DNA of 58,454 nucleotides from Bacilli bacterium (GTDB taxonomy: Bacteria; Bacillota_I; Bacilli_A; RFN20; CAG-288). This document shows, piece by piece, positions 8,631-17,533 of this stretch. Both the position numbers and the translations under genes were made by a program. Numbering within the stretch: position 1 is the first letter of the stretch; the number at the start of each line of letters is the position of its first letter. The notes beneath the pieces were generated by a model, which searched no databases, was not told where the DNA came from, and saw only the letters and a list, made by a program, of their open reading frames with translations. The DNA is taken from the NCBI GenBank assembly GCA_900770925.1, contig CAAGLY010000010.1:1-58454 (forward strand), written 5' to 3'.

Positions 8631-9709
8631 CGGTTCTCTCGCTCCGTAGTCAAAAGTGCCACCTCGTTCTTGATGATAAGAAGCGGATTATTAAAAGTCA
8701 CTTTCTTAAGCACAACGTTATCCGGATCATATAAACGAATAGTCAAATAGGCTTCACAGCCGGAATACCTGATTTTGATGGGATAGTCTCCTTCCTTGGT
8801 GAAATCAATCTTTCCCTCCGCAATCCTATCATCAGTAAGAGTTACCTTTCCATCAGAATCATCATCAAAGCGGACACGCAGAGTGATATCCGGTTTCTTA
8901 TCTCCCTCTTTAACGATGGCAAAGCTATCGGTTTCAAGCCGGATATTCGTTGCTTTCTTAGGAACAGCAACAGTAGTCACGACTTCCTTGCCGTTAGTCA
9001 GGACATAGGTAATCTTCAGACAGAGTTTTCCGCCCTCGTAAACATATTCAGAAGTGATGGATTCAATACCGACACCAGAGTCGCCTTTGATAGAGCCAAG
9101 AGACTTCCATCCTTTTTCTTCCTTGACCCAGAGATTCCTAGATGCTGTATCTAAATAGATGTCCCCTGTCTTTCCCTGTTCGCTAGTCGGCTCACCGGTT
9201 CCGGTAAGCCAAGTCGTGCCATCCTTACCGCTAGCACCAGTGTCGCCTTTGTCACCCGGGTCGCCTTTTTCGCCTTTGCTTCCCTGTGCACCGGGATCGC
9301 CTTTATCACCCTTATCGCCTTTAGTACCGGCATCACCCTTGATAGAGCCAAGGGAAACCCATCCGGTATCTCCCTTCTGATAAAGGGTAAAGGTAGAAGT
9401 ATCTAAATAGAAATCACCGCTATTGCCTTTATTTGTATCCGGAGCCCCTGTTCCGGTTAACCAGGTTGTTCCGTCTTTGCCGTCTTTTCCGTCCTGACCG
9501 TCTTTGCCAGCCTCGCCTTTTTCCCCTTTGATGGAGGCCAGCCACTCTTCGTAGGTTCCGGAATAGCCGGATTCCTTTGCACGGAGATAGATTTCATACT
9601 GCTTGTCCTTTGGAGTCGTTGCCGAGGTAGATGGCTTGCAGGATCCTAACGAAAACGCCACAACCGAAAGAATGGAGAGCAGAAAGAATTTAGACTTCTT
9701 GCTTCGCAT
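8573..9709 (-). CDS. Collagen-like repeat surface lipoprotein, N-terminal part
   Basis: 378 codons starting with a lipoprotein signal peptide (MRSKKSKFFLLS...FSLGSC, lipidated Cys about residue 24). A YEEWLASIKGEKG segment leads into two Gly-X-Y collagen-like blocks rich in GDKGDK and GKDGTTWLTGTG units, each followed by a module with a GDFYLDT or GDIYLDT motif and a GWxSLGSIKG ending. A bacterial Ig-like domain follows from about residue 250. The last about 40 codons (after LLIIKNEVALLTT) look out of frame with the protein that continues in 6921-8630. The full product would be near 920 residues. AAAGGAG precedes the ATG. Collagen-like lipoproteins of gut Firmicutes are thought to act in adhesion; that role is inferred. 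Confidence 0.85.
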   Translation of the reverse strand: MRSKKSKFFLLSILSVVAFSLGSCKPSTSATTPKDKQYEIYLRAKESGYSGTYEEWLASIKGEKGEAGKDGQDGKDGKDGTTWLTGTGAPDTNKGNSGDFYLDTSTFTLYQKGDTGWVSLGSIKGDAGTKGDKGDKGDPGAQGSKGEKGDPGDKGDTGASGKDGTTWLTGTGEPTSEQGKTGDIYLDTASRNLWVKEEKGWKSLGSIKGDSGVGIESITSEYVYEGGKLCLKITYVLTNGKEVVTTVAVPKKATNIRLETDSFAIVKEGDKKPDITLRVRFDDDSDGKVTLTDDRIAEGKIDFTKEGDYPIKIRYSGCEAYLTIRLYDPDNVVLKKVTFNNPLLIIKNEVALLTTERENRCYLCATMYQNLINRCQSV

Positions 9710-10086
9710 ATTTCAATGCTCCTTTGTAATTGCTATAGTAACAGACTGTCTAATAACTATCAAGGATTATTTTTTATATTTTTATCGACAGAAATTACAA
9801 AAAAGTGATAATTTTGAACCAATTATTCCTAATTTTAAAGGATTTAAAGATTTTAAAGAATGCCTTGTGTATAGCATGTTTTCTATATATTTTTTCATTT
9901 GTGCAGGCAGTCTGCAAGTACTCTGAATAGAGAATAGTGGCTCTCTAAGTCAGGTAAAATCACAAGAAAAGCCATTGGTCTGCTTTCGATTCCGACCGCA
10001 GGCTAAATTATCTTTGCTACCGGAAACTCAGAAGAGTTCGGTGCCATGGTCCAGCTCTCGGCAAGAAGAATTTCTTAATTCAGACT
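9710..10086. other. Intergenic stretch
   Basis: The part next to 9709 is the AT-rich promoter region of the collagen-like lipoprotein gene on the minus strand. No gene, tRNA or repeat was recognised in the rest. Confidence 0.4.
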
Positions 10087-10137
10087 AAAAAAGAGGACAT
10101 CCTCAGCCGATAAGGCTGAATGATAGTCCTCTTTTTA
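10087..10137 (-). terminator. Terminator of the YwaF-like gene
   Basis: A long hairpin, AAAGAGGAC paired with GTCCTCTTT and an inner CAGCC/GGCTG stem, flanked by A and T runs on the two sides. It immediately follows the stop codon at 10140 and can work in both directions. Confidence 0.75.
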
Positions 10138-10139
10138 TT

Positions 10140-10934
10140 TCACGTTTTTTTCTTAAATCCGTTCCTACAATGATGGAAGAAGCAGAAGAGCCAACCAATG
10201 ACATAGCTTCCAAGTCCATAGTAGAGTGCAAAAGCGATGAAGTAAAGAGCATAGTACTTCCTTCCTATCTCGGTTGTGGTGAAGAAGAGGTTAAGGATCG
10301 GATAGAAGGGTTTTGTTCCGTACGCGATATAGAAGAAGTTCAGATTAAGATCTGGAGCATAGAAGTATCCTAGCGTATCAATAAGGAGTGCGATTAGGAG
10401 ACAGCTGAACCAGATTAGGTATCCTCTCAGGAAGAAGCGGAAGGTGAAATTCCGGTAGATATCATAGCTTTCGGATAGGAAAGTGCAGGAGAAGAGAATC
10501 ATCCAATGCCAGAGGAAGCTGCGGAGCGAGATTAGGATATAGGGAGAATTCAATGCAGTTGTCGGCTGAACGAAGTAGAAGAAGGCTCCGGTCACACAGA
10601 AGAAGGAAAGGAAACTGACTAGAGCATCTTTAACCTTTCCCGGTTTGACTAATAGCCTGATAGGGAAAGCAAAGATGACTAAGGAACAGATCTGGAAAGG
10701 AAGCTCAGAGTAGGCAAATTCATTCCGGACAACGAGCCCGATTTCCTTGATTATCTCAAAAAGGATAAAGAAGGCAGAGCAGGACCAAAGGATAATCTTA
10801 TTCGCGTTCGGATGCTCATCCTTCTTCAGTTTCTTTCCCAGATAAAATCCAAGAAAGATGAAGAACATAGCGATAAGGACACCTAAGATGTGAAACCATC
10901 CCCAGGATGTCGGCTGTTTGTTCCAGGTTGGCAT
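10140..10934 (-). CDS. YwaF/TIGR02206-like integral membrane protein
   Basis: 264-residue protein with about seven transmembrane helices. The motif SELPFQICSLVIFAFP matches the LPLHLC-type signature of the YwaF/TIGR02206 family (related to TMEM164), and the SLxSFLWHWMILFS helix matches the H-containing helix of the family. The function of the family in bacteria is not established. The ATG lies only 8 bases after a TATAAT hexamer (10943-10948, minus strand) and has no ribosome binding site, so the mRNA may be leaderless. A bidirectional terminator follows directly. Confidence 0.7.
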   Translation of the reverse strand: MPTWNKQPTSWGWFHILGVLIAMFFIFLGFYLGKKLKKDEHPNANKIILWSCSAFFILFEIIKEIGLVVRNEFAYSELPFQICSLVIFAFPIRLLVKPGKVKDALVSFLSFFCVTGAFFYFVQPTTALNSPYILISLRSFLWHWMILFSCTFLSESYDIYRNFTFRFFLRGYLIWFSCLLIALLIDTLGYFYAPDLNLNFFYIAYGTKPFYPILNLFFTTTEIGRKYYALYFIAFALYYGLGSYVIGWLFCFFHHCRNGFKKKT

Positions 10935-10942
10935 TATTTTTA

Positions 10943-10948
10943 ATTATA
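10943..10948 (-). promoter_or_regulatory. -10 box, likely leaderless start
   Basis: TATAAT on the minus strand ends 8 bases before the ATG at 10934. A weak -35 candidate (TTCAAC) lies 16 bases upstream. Transcription would begin at, or within two bases of, the start codon. Confidence 0.5.
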
Positions 10949-11040
10949 CAGATTTAAAAGTAAAGTTGAACCGGAAACCGCATTCTTAATAATAAATGAT
11001 TCGGACAGAAAACTGCCCATACCCGTAATTAATCCTCTGG

Positions 11041-11700
11041 CTAAGTCAGCAAAGAAGAGTAGACACGGATTATAGCTGCATTGATGGGGTTTTCCTTCCA
11101 GTTAAGTTCATTACCGACAGAAATCTTATACTCTCCCTTCTGATAGAGATCATAGCCTTTGCTATCCTTAGAGGAAGTAAGGGTGTATCCGTTAGCAACA
11201 AGCAGCTGTTTGTAGCCCGAGATGAACTTCGTGGCTGTCCCTTCGGTATCAGAGGTGTTCGTACGGATATAAGCACAGGCTGTAGTTCCGTCATCATTCC
11301 GTTCCTTTTCGACAGAGTCGCTATAACCGGGTTTGTAGTAGAGATAAGGAACGGCATTATATCTGTTCCACTTCTTCCTTTGTTTAGCTAAGCTAGAGTT
11401 ATACTCCTCAAATGAGGTGGGTAGGCTAGGAGTGACGGCCTAAGAGAAATCAATACTGACAGTAGAAGCTCCAAAATGGGAGTAATCGATGGTCAGAGAA
11501 TACTCTATTTCGTTTTTGCTCCTTGTTCCTACTGCTTTAGAGAGATAGTTTTTCCATCTAAGGTCATCGTTCCGTCTCCGACATAGGAGACAAGATGAGT
11601 CCAGTTGTTAGGGAAATAAGAAAATAGGAAATAGACTGTCCGCATTCTCCTCTTCCGACATCATTTTTCAGCCAGAATAAGAATAGGAGATGAAGCAGTA
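11041..11700 (-). pseudogene. Decayed secreted/lipoprotein gene
   Basis: Protein-like sequence is readable on the minus strand but broken. From the 3' end, about 132 open codons containing KKWNRYNAVPYLYY and ATKFISGYKQLLVANGYTL run up to an in-frame TAG (11440-11442). Beyond it EIEYSLTIDYSHFGAST continues in the same frame. Further upstream, YVGDGTMTLDGKTISL lies in another frame. The organisation (a repeated L-NGY-T-type unit near the C-terminus) resembles the small lipoprotein at 12384-12983 in style but not clearly in sequence. No family is recognised. At least one stop and one frameshift make it a pseudogene. Decayed sequence may extend to about 11940. Confidence 0.55.
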
Positions 11701-12331
11701 TACCTCATAGCAAAGCCAATCAAAAGGAATTAGGGAATGATGATACAGAAAGCAATATCCTTCTTAGACGTAAAGAATACCACGTTCTTTCCAAAGATGA
11801 GATTGACAGAAACTGCCTTCAAGATAATCTCACCGTTATAGAGAGGATGTGTTTTTCTACACCCGCAGTCATTTCAGCCTGATTAACCTTTATCCGCAGA
11901 TTGTCTCTATTATCAGCCTTTCTGGGTTTGCTGTCTCATATTTACAGGAAGACTTCGTCAGCTAAGTGAAAGCCATCATCATCTTCAGGCTTACTTTTCC
12001 GCCAAATTCCTTTTCTTAAACGATTTCTGCTTTTTAGATTCTCTTCTTTTCGGCAAAATAGTCCCTGTCTTCTTCTGCACTTCTGTTTTTAAATCCGGGT
12101 CCCGATGGCATCCTTGTCCGTGCTGTTGGTCCAATTAAAAGGGTTCTCTACAAGATTCATTCTGCCCTTTTTCGTTTTTATCTAAAATAAAGAAAGTAGT
12201 TTAATTTCTGAAAACTATATTAGCATAGAATAAAAGGCAGATAGTCTGCCATATTTTTTAAAAAGCAACTTAGAGAATTAAAATGAAAGGTAATCCTTTT
12301 TTGGTTGCTGTTTTCCCTCGCTTTTTCTGTT
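11701..12331. other. Gene-free stretch with an IS-end relic
   Basis: No intact gene. A minus-strand open run near 11750-11930 may be more of the neighbouring pseudogene. The only recognisable element is the IS3-like end at 12101-12150. Confidence 0.35.
12101..12150 (-). mobile_element. Relic of an IS3-like element end
   Basis: Read on the minus strand this is GAACCC, four bases, AATTGGACCAA, a short gap, GGACAAGG, then ATCGG. It aligns with one end of the 76-bp miniature element at 51430-51505 and with the AATTGGAC-type ends of IS3/IS150 elements. No partner inverted repeat or transposase lies nearby, so it is a decayed single end. Confidence 0.45.
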
Positions 12332-12360
12332 TTGTAAAAAGAGAATTCCTATGTTATACT
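12332..12360 (+). promoter_or_regulatory. Sigma-A promoter of the small lipoprotein gene
   Basis: TTGTAA (12332-12337) and TATACT (12355-12360) are separated by 17 bases. They lie 23 bases upstream of the ATG at 12384, with AAAGGA between. Confidence 0.7.
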
Positions 12361-12383
12361 TTTAAGCAAAGGACTGTATTAAA

Positions 12384-12983
12384 ATGAAAAAAGCAAAACT
12401 AATTTCCTTACTCCTGCTTCCTATCTTAGCTCTCGCTGGCTGTGACAAGACCGAGGATAAAGAGCCTTCTGTCTTAACCCATGATTCATCCAAATGGTTT
12501 ACAGAAACCGAATTATCTGATGTCGGATTATCCTCTCTGCCTGCTCCTACTGGATGCAGCGGAACAATCAATTCGGATACCGCTTGGTTTAGCAACGGCT
12601 ATTCCTTCTCTCAGCCATGTGAAAACGAAGAAGTCCTGAATAGCAATGCCACTATCTATCTCTCCTATTTCCAGGAGCATTATGATCAGAAGTTCGGTTA
12701 TACAAGAACCTATGGACAGAGCAGCGATACCTTCCTCTATAAGATCAGGAAGAGCGATGATTTAGCCTCCTATAAAGGCACTAATCCTTCTCCTCTTTAT
12801 AAATTCTATTTTGTCCGCAACACAGAAACCGATGCTGATGGTTTCTTAAAAGAGGATGCCGTCTACTCTTTTGAAATCCGCTATGAAGCAAATAGCGAGG
12901 GAACTTACCTCTTCAAGAGGTTCATTGAAAACCAGAACAAAACAAAAAACGGCGTCTACACTAACTTGTTCAAGCTGAGCTGA
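12384..12983 (+). CDS. Small secreted lipoprotein, unknown function
   Basis: 199 residues with a clear lipoprotein signal peptide (LLLLPILALAGC, lipidated Cys at residue 20) and a soluble extracellular part rich in Tyr, Ser and Asp. Visible motifs include YLSYFQEHYDQKFGYTRTYG, but no known domain is recognised. It has its own promoter (TTGTAA, 17 bases, TATACT) and AAAGGA. It stands alone next to a decayed secreted-protein gene of similar length, so the two may represent a turning-over set of surface proteins. Confidence 0.8.
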   Translation: MKKAKLISLLLLPILALAGCDKTEDKEPSVLTHDSSKWFTETELSDVGLSSLPAPTGCSGTINSDTAWFSNGYSFSQPCENEEVLNSNATIYLSYFQEHYDQKFGYTRTYGQSSDTFLYKIRKSDDLASYKGTNPSPLYKFYFVRNTETDADGFLKEDAVYSFEIRYEANSEGTYLFKRFIENQNKTKNGVYTNLFKLS

Positions 12984-13454
12984 TTCTGGCTGAACGTCAA
13001 GAAGTAAAGCGAATTAGCCTAGCTGAAATTTTCCAGAGTTCTTTGTGTTTTTTCGGCTTGGTTTTTTGTTTTCTCAGACTATCCTGCCCCAACAGGAAGC
13101 CTAAAATCATTAATCACCTTAATTGTAGTTTCTAGGCAAGTAAGGGATTCACATGTGGTAAACCATTCCAATAAAGGATCCAAGGAATTCATTTTCTGCT
13201 TTTATACACGTATAATCTCAAAATGATTCCAAACGCATGATAATGAGAAGCAATGGAAAAGAATATTACAAACCAATTTCCGATCACTTCATATTAAATT
13301 CCGAGTCAGTTTCCGTTCTTGCTTAAAAAACTTTACAGCATTATCAGAAAATTCTATTTTAGTCATTAATGGCGGTTATAATAAGATAAAGTGCTTGTTT
13401 ACCACTTCTTGTTTATTGCTAAAATTGTTTCTGGTTCATTAATTTTTTCGTCTT
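12984..13454. other. Intergenic stretch
   Basis: About 470 bases without a supported gene, RNA gene or obvious repeat. It lies between the small lipoprotein gene and the terminator of the minus-strand operon. Confidence 0.4.
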
Positions 13455-13487
13455 AAAAGCCGTCCTTTAAGGAAGAAGGGCGGCTTT
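13455..13487 (-). terminator. Terminator of the four-gene c-di-GMP operon
   Basis: Stem AAAGCCGCCCT / AGGACGGCTTT with one mismatch, followed on the minus strand by a short T run and more T-rich sequence. It lies 12 bases after the stop of the DegV gene. Confidence 0.7.
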
Positions 13488-13498
13488 GATTACTTAGA

Positions 13499-14356
13499 TT
13501 ACTTCTGTTCTCCGTCGTTGATATACAGGATACCAAGGCAGTGAGGACCGCAGTGGCAGGAAATAGTACCTCCGGCATGAGTCGGGAGCACTTCCTTGAA
13601 TCCGCGCTGAAGCAGTCTCTCTTTTACGGCTTCAACGACATCATCAGGAGCAGTGGAATAGGTAATGAAACACAGAGAAAGATCCGGATGGTCAAACTTC
13701 TTTAGGGTGTCTTCCACATACTGCCTGACTACTTTCTTCCTCGGCCCGCGGAATTTGTCTCCGGCTTTCCTTAAGCCGGAATCGGTGTGGACAAAGATTT
13801 CCGGTTTAAGATGAAGAAGGTTAGCACCTAGCCTCTTTAGCCTAGAGCAGCGTCCTCCCTTATAGAGGTAGTTCACGCTCTCTAAAGAGAAGGAAGCCTG
13901 AACATCCTTGACTCTTGAAAGAGACTTCTCATAGATTTCCTTGAGGCTTAATCCCTGATCTGCCCTTCTTCTTGCCGAGATAGCAAGCAGGGCAATACCG
14001 GTAGATAAGGACTTGGTATCGACAACATAGACATTCTCGAATTCGTCTTTTGCTTTCCTGGCATTGGAGTAAGCAGAGGAGATTCCGCTGGAAAGAGAGA
14101 AATGAATGATTCCGTCATATCCTTCCTCTTTTAGCTTCTTGAAGTGTTCACGGTACTGGAACTCATTGACAGCGCTTGTCTTTGGCAGTTTACCGGTTTT
14201 GTCGGTAAAGGCAAAGAGTTCCTCTGGCCTGACCTCGCCGTCATAGGCACACTTTTCACCCCTGATCAGAGTGAAGGGGACCGTGTGGATATCAAACCGG
14301 ATCAGCAGCTCCTTAGGAAGATCAATCGTACTTTCGGCAGAAATCGCAATTCTCAT
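13499..14356 (-). CDS. DegV family fatty-acid-binding protein
   Basis: 285-residue DegV/FakB-type protein. The fold binds a long-chain fatty acid and, in well-studied Firmicutes, presents it to the kinase FakA for phospholipid synthesis. Family marks are the N-terminal AESTIDLP (Ser/Thr near the ligand carboxylate), HFSLSSGISSAY, VVDTKSLSTG and YLYKGGRCSMLKMLGANLLHLKPEI. The last two Met codons are AGG, at positions that are Ala, Met or Leu in relatives. No FakA-like kinase is in the window. It is the last gene of a four-gene operon, starting 2 bases after the GGDEF/EAL stop with its own AAAGGAGAG. Its presence may couple lipid state to the surface/c-di-GMP genes; this is inference. Confidence 0.9.
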   Translation of the reverse strand: MRIAISAESTIDLPKELLIRFDIHTVPFTLIRGEKCAYDGEVRPEELFAFTDKTGKLPKTSAVNEFQYREHFKKLKEEGYDGIIHFSLSSGISSAYSNARKAKDEFENVYVVDTKSLSTGIALLAISARRRADQGLSLKEIYEKSLSRVKDVQASFSLESVNYLYKGGRCSRLKRLGANLLHLKPEIFVHTDSGLRKAGDKFRGPRKKVVRQYVEDTLKKFDHPDLSLCFITYSTAPDDVVEAVKERLLQRGFKEVLPTHAGGTISCHCGPHCLGILYINDGEQK

Positions 14357-14358
14357 CT

Positions 14359-17300
14359 TTATTCTCTCCTTTTGTTAGATTTAGACAGTTGTTCCTTCTT
14401 ATTCCTCTCATCCGCTAAACGGAGGAAGCTCTCCTTGTCAGCGGGCTTAGAGTAATAGTAGCCTTGAATCAGATCACATCCGATACTCTCAAGATAATCG
14501 GATTCCTCCTTCGTCTCGACTCCTTCGCAGAGAACTATCTTGCCCCTGCGCTTATTGAGCTTGATGACCCTATCGAGAATATTCTTGGAATAATCATCGA
14601 ATCCGTTCTTTCCGTAAAGCAGCTTCTTATCGATCTTTAGGATATCGTAGTCGATATGGTTGATCCTGGAGAAGTTCGAGAATCCGCTTCCGAAGTCATC
14701 GATAGAGACCTTCGATCCAATCGCGTGGATACGGTCAATCGTGTCATTGAGATTGATTTCGGAGTTAAGGATAACGGATTCGGTGATTTCGAACTCTAGA
14801 TATTTACCCGGAATATTATACTTCCGGATCAGGTTTTCATAAGGAGCAAAGGCATCCTTGAAGTCGAAGTGTTTACGGCTGAGATTGACGCTGACCGGAT
14901 AGATTTCCTTTCCTTCCTTAAGTCTCTCTTTCCTCGACTTAAGGACGGATTCAAAGATATAGAGATCCAAGCGGACAATGAAGCCGTTGTTTTCAAAGAC
15001 ATTGACAAAGGTCTGCGTATCAATGAAGCCTTTGTTGTCATCCTTCCATCGGAGAAGAGCTTCGCAGGCTTCTATCCGATGAGTATGAAGATTATATTTG
15101 CCTTGGTAGTAGACTAAAAACTTATTGTCCATCAGGGCAAGGTCCTGAGACTGTTCGATGTAGATTTCAAGTTCCTCTCTCTTTTTCCTCTCTTCATCGA
15201 AGACTTTCCTATCGTAGTCGTTATTGGACCTAGGAATAGCATAGCAGGCATAACGGGCTCTGTCGATATCGACCCAGACCGGAGACTTCCGGTCGGAATC
15301 GATAGGATAGATACCGACATAGAAGGATACCTTCACACCTTGATGGAGTCTTGTGTAGCTGATGCAGTTTGAGACGATGGTATCGACTCGGCTTGTCCTT
15401 TCCTCTAGGCTGTTCCCCTGAAGGAGGAGAAGGAAATGGTCAGAGTATTCACGGTTGATCCTTTCCCTTCCGCTACACTCTTTTTCAAAGTATCCGGAGA
15501 TGCAGCGGACTAAGTCGGAGGCTTTGTTTTCGCCTAGCTGCTTGTTCCTTAATCCAAAACGTTTCCTGTTAATGTAGATCCTGAAGAGCTTATCCTTGGA
15601 GCGGTTCTTGACCTTCTGGACATCTAAGCGGAAACGTTTATCGTTCACCGTCTGGGTAATGGGATCGATGTTTTCCGAAACGAGGAGCTTATTCTTGTAC
15701 TGGTATACTACGACAAGAAGAACAGTAGAGAAAAAGAGGAAAAACAGGGAGAAGACTGTAAAGGCAGAGATTCCGTACCTAGTGATCGGTCTAATGGTCT
15801 TAGAGGCTTCCTTCCGGGACTGGATAATCCTGATTTTCCAAGGCCTATTCAGAACCGGAGAGATATAGACAAAGTAATCGGTTCCCTCTAGCTTGATCAG
15901 GGCAAGGTCAGGATAGGAATCCTTTACCCTTGAGGAGAACTTCTCCGTGATGGCATTATCGCCCCTGTCCTGGAAATAATTGATCCTGTTGGAATAATGA
16001 TCAAACAGAGTGAGATTGGAATCCTGCCAGACGGAAATCTTGTTTCCGGAGAAATCGATGAGGGAAGCATAGTTCTTAGAACCGATAGAGGAAAAGATCT
16101 CCTGGGCAAAGCTATTGCTGGGAAAGACGGAGACAATACCGGCAATTTTCGTATCCTGAGAGACATTCTTTTCAAAAGGAACAGCGAAATAGATATCCTC
16201 CTCTCCTAAAAGGGATGGAATCAGTCCGATTGCTCTTGTCTTATCCTGGATGATGGACTTAGCTAAGTCCGAGGAATAAATGCTGATGGTCTCCTCTTTG
16301 AAATAGACATCTCCGCTGTCTAATAGGATGCCTGGCTCATTGATCAAAGAGTCGTCCTTTAACGCGTCATAAAGAATATCAAGATAGTTCCGGCTTCCGT
16401 CATCCTCGGTCTTTTCGAGCATTTTCACTCCGTTGTTCAGGTTATAGAAGGATTCATCCGTCTTTAACCGGATCGACATGGAAATATTATTGGAATACTC
16501 TTCCCTGACTTTCTGGCTGTTTTTCTTCGTAATCTCATCCCTCTTTAAGTAGAATGCGGCATCGACTAAGGAAACAAGGATCAGGAAGATACAGACAAAA
16601 GCAAAGGTCCAGGAGAAGAACTTCTTCTTAGAAGACTTCCATTCTTCCTTGAAGATTTCCTCATAACAGGAAGTCTTTGCCGAAAAAGGACCTTTCTTCT
16701 TTGTTTTTTTCCGGTTAGAAGGATAATGCCTCTTTCCCTGATAGACAGCGGCAAGATTCTTTCCTTCTCTCTTTGCCCGATATAAAGCCGTGTCGGCTTT
16801 TTCCACTAAGGAAAGGAAGTTCGGATTGTTATGCCTGACAGAAACAATACCTACAGAGCAGGATACCTTATTCTTGTCGAAAGTATCCTTGCGGAAAGAG
16901 TAATGGATGTCTAGGCATTCTAGGATAAGCTTATCGATATCCTTCACCTCTTCGACATAGGCAAGGAATTCATCTCCTCCGTAACGTCCGAAAATCTGAT
17001 TAGAGAAAATCAGATTCAGCTTGCTGGCAATATCCTTAAGACAGGCATCGCCGACAACATGTCCGTAGCTATCGTTTACCCTCTTGAAATTATCTAAGTC
17101 AATCCTGAAAAGATAGGAGTTCTCTTTAATCGGACCGGAGAGCTTTTTCTCTATTTCCTGGAAGAGGTAACTCCGGGAATGGACTTTCGTCAGATAGTCG
17201 ATTGAGGAATCGGACTGATTATTAGGCTGCATAGACCGGCAGAAAACAACCTGGCAGGTCTTCTTGTCCCTGTCCGAGACAGAAAAAGTATAGGAGAGCC

Positions 17301-17529
17301 CTTCGATAGTCGGGTTCAGTTTCCAGGTCTGATTCCCTTTCGCCTGCAGGATAAATGACAGTAAAGTCTCAGAAGAGACCTCCTGAAAGTCGATTCCGAT
17401 TAGTTCCTTAGAGAGGATCTGACGGAAGAATTCGAAGTAAGGATAGTTTTTTTCCTGTCCCTGCCTATTTAAGTAGACTTCCTTTGTCTCCTTATCTAGG
17501 CGGAAAGAAAGAGTGTAATCAGAATTCAA
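14359..17529 (-). CDS. Membrane GGDEF/GGDEF-like/EAL c-di-GMP enzyme
   Basis: 1056 residues. An N-terminal PAS-like region (1-105) is followed by GGDEF domain 1 (about 108-266) with an intact GGDEF at 184-188 and no RxxD inhibitory site. Next come TM helix 1 (about 305-327), an extracytoplasmic dCache/CHASE-like domain (about 328-580) and TM helix 2 (about 586-609). A second, degenerate GGDEF (about 620-775) has YSDHF in place of GGDEF. The EAL domain (about 785-1040) keeps E823-L825, N882, E914, D944/D945, K965, E1002 and Q1022, so it should hydrolyse c-di-GMP. It could therefore both make and break the messenger under control of an outside signal. The start is TTG with GAGG, 4 bases after the LRR lipoprotein stop. 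Third gene of the operon. Confidence 0.9.
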   Translation of the reverse strand: MNSDYTLSFRLDKETKEVYLNRQGQEKNYPYFEFFRQILSKELIGIDFQEVSSETLLSFILQAKGNQTWKLNPTIEGLSYTFSVSDRDKKTCQVVFCRSMQPNNQSDSSIDYLTKVHSRSYLFQEIEKKLSGPIKENSYLFRIDLDNFKRVNDSYGHVVGDACLKDIASKLNLIFSNQIFGRYGGDEFLAYVEEVKDIDKLILECLDIHYSFRKDTFDKNKVSCSVGIVSVRHNNPNFLSLVEKADTALYRAKREGKNLAAVYQGKRHYPSNRKKTKKKGPFSAKTSCYEEIFKEEWKSSKKKFFSWTFAFVCIFLILVSLVDAAFYLKRDEITKKNSQKVREEYSNNISMSIRLKTDESFYNLNNGVKMLEKTEDDGSRNYLDILYDALKDDSLINEPGILLDSGDVYFKEETISIYSSDLAKSIIQDKTRAIGLIPSLLGEEDIYFAVPFEKNVSQDTKIAGIVSVFPSNSFAQEIFSSIGSKNYASLIDFSGNKISVWQDSNLTLFDHYSNRINYFQDRGDNAITEKFSSRVKDSYPDLALIKLEGTDYFVYISPVLNRPWKIRIIQSRKEASKTIRPITRYGISAFTVFSLFFLFFSTVLLVVVYQYKNKLLVSENIDPITQTVNDKRFRLDVQKVKNRSKDKLFRIYINRKRFGLRNKQLGENKASDLVRCISGYFEKECSGRERINREYSDHFLLLLQGNSLEERTSRVDTIVSNCISYTRLHQGVKVSFYVGIYPIDSDRKSPVWVDIDRARYACYAIPRSNNDYDRKVFDEERKKREELEIYIEQSQDLALMDNKFLVYYQGKYNLHTHRIEACEALLRWKDDNKGFIDTQTFVNVFENNGFIVRLDLYIFESVLKSRKERLKEGKEIYPVSVNLSRKHFDFKDAFAPYENLIRKYNIPGKYLEFEITESVILNSEINLNDTIDRIHAIGSKVSIDDFGSGFSNFSRINHIDYDILKIDKKLLYGKNGFDDYSKNILDRVIKLNKRRGKIVLCEGVETKEESDYLESIGCDLIQGYYYSKPADKESFLRLADERNKKEQLSKSNKRRE

Positions 17530-17533
17530 TTTA

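Noticed and set aside
9151..9540. Tandem DNA repeat or antisense genes in the collagen-like region
   Set aside because: The repetition follows Gly-X-Y codons of the minus-strand protein, and the opposite-strand open frames are its shadows.
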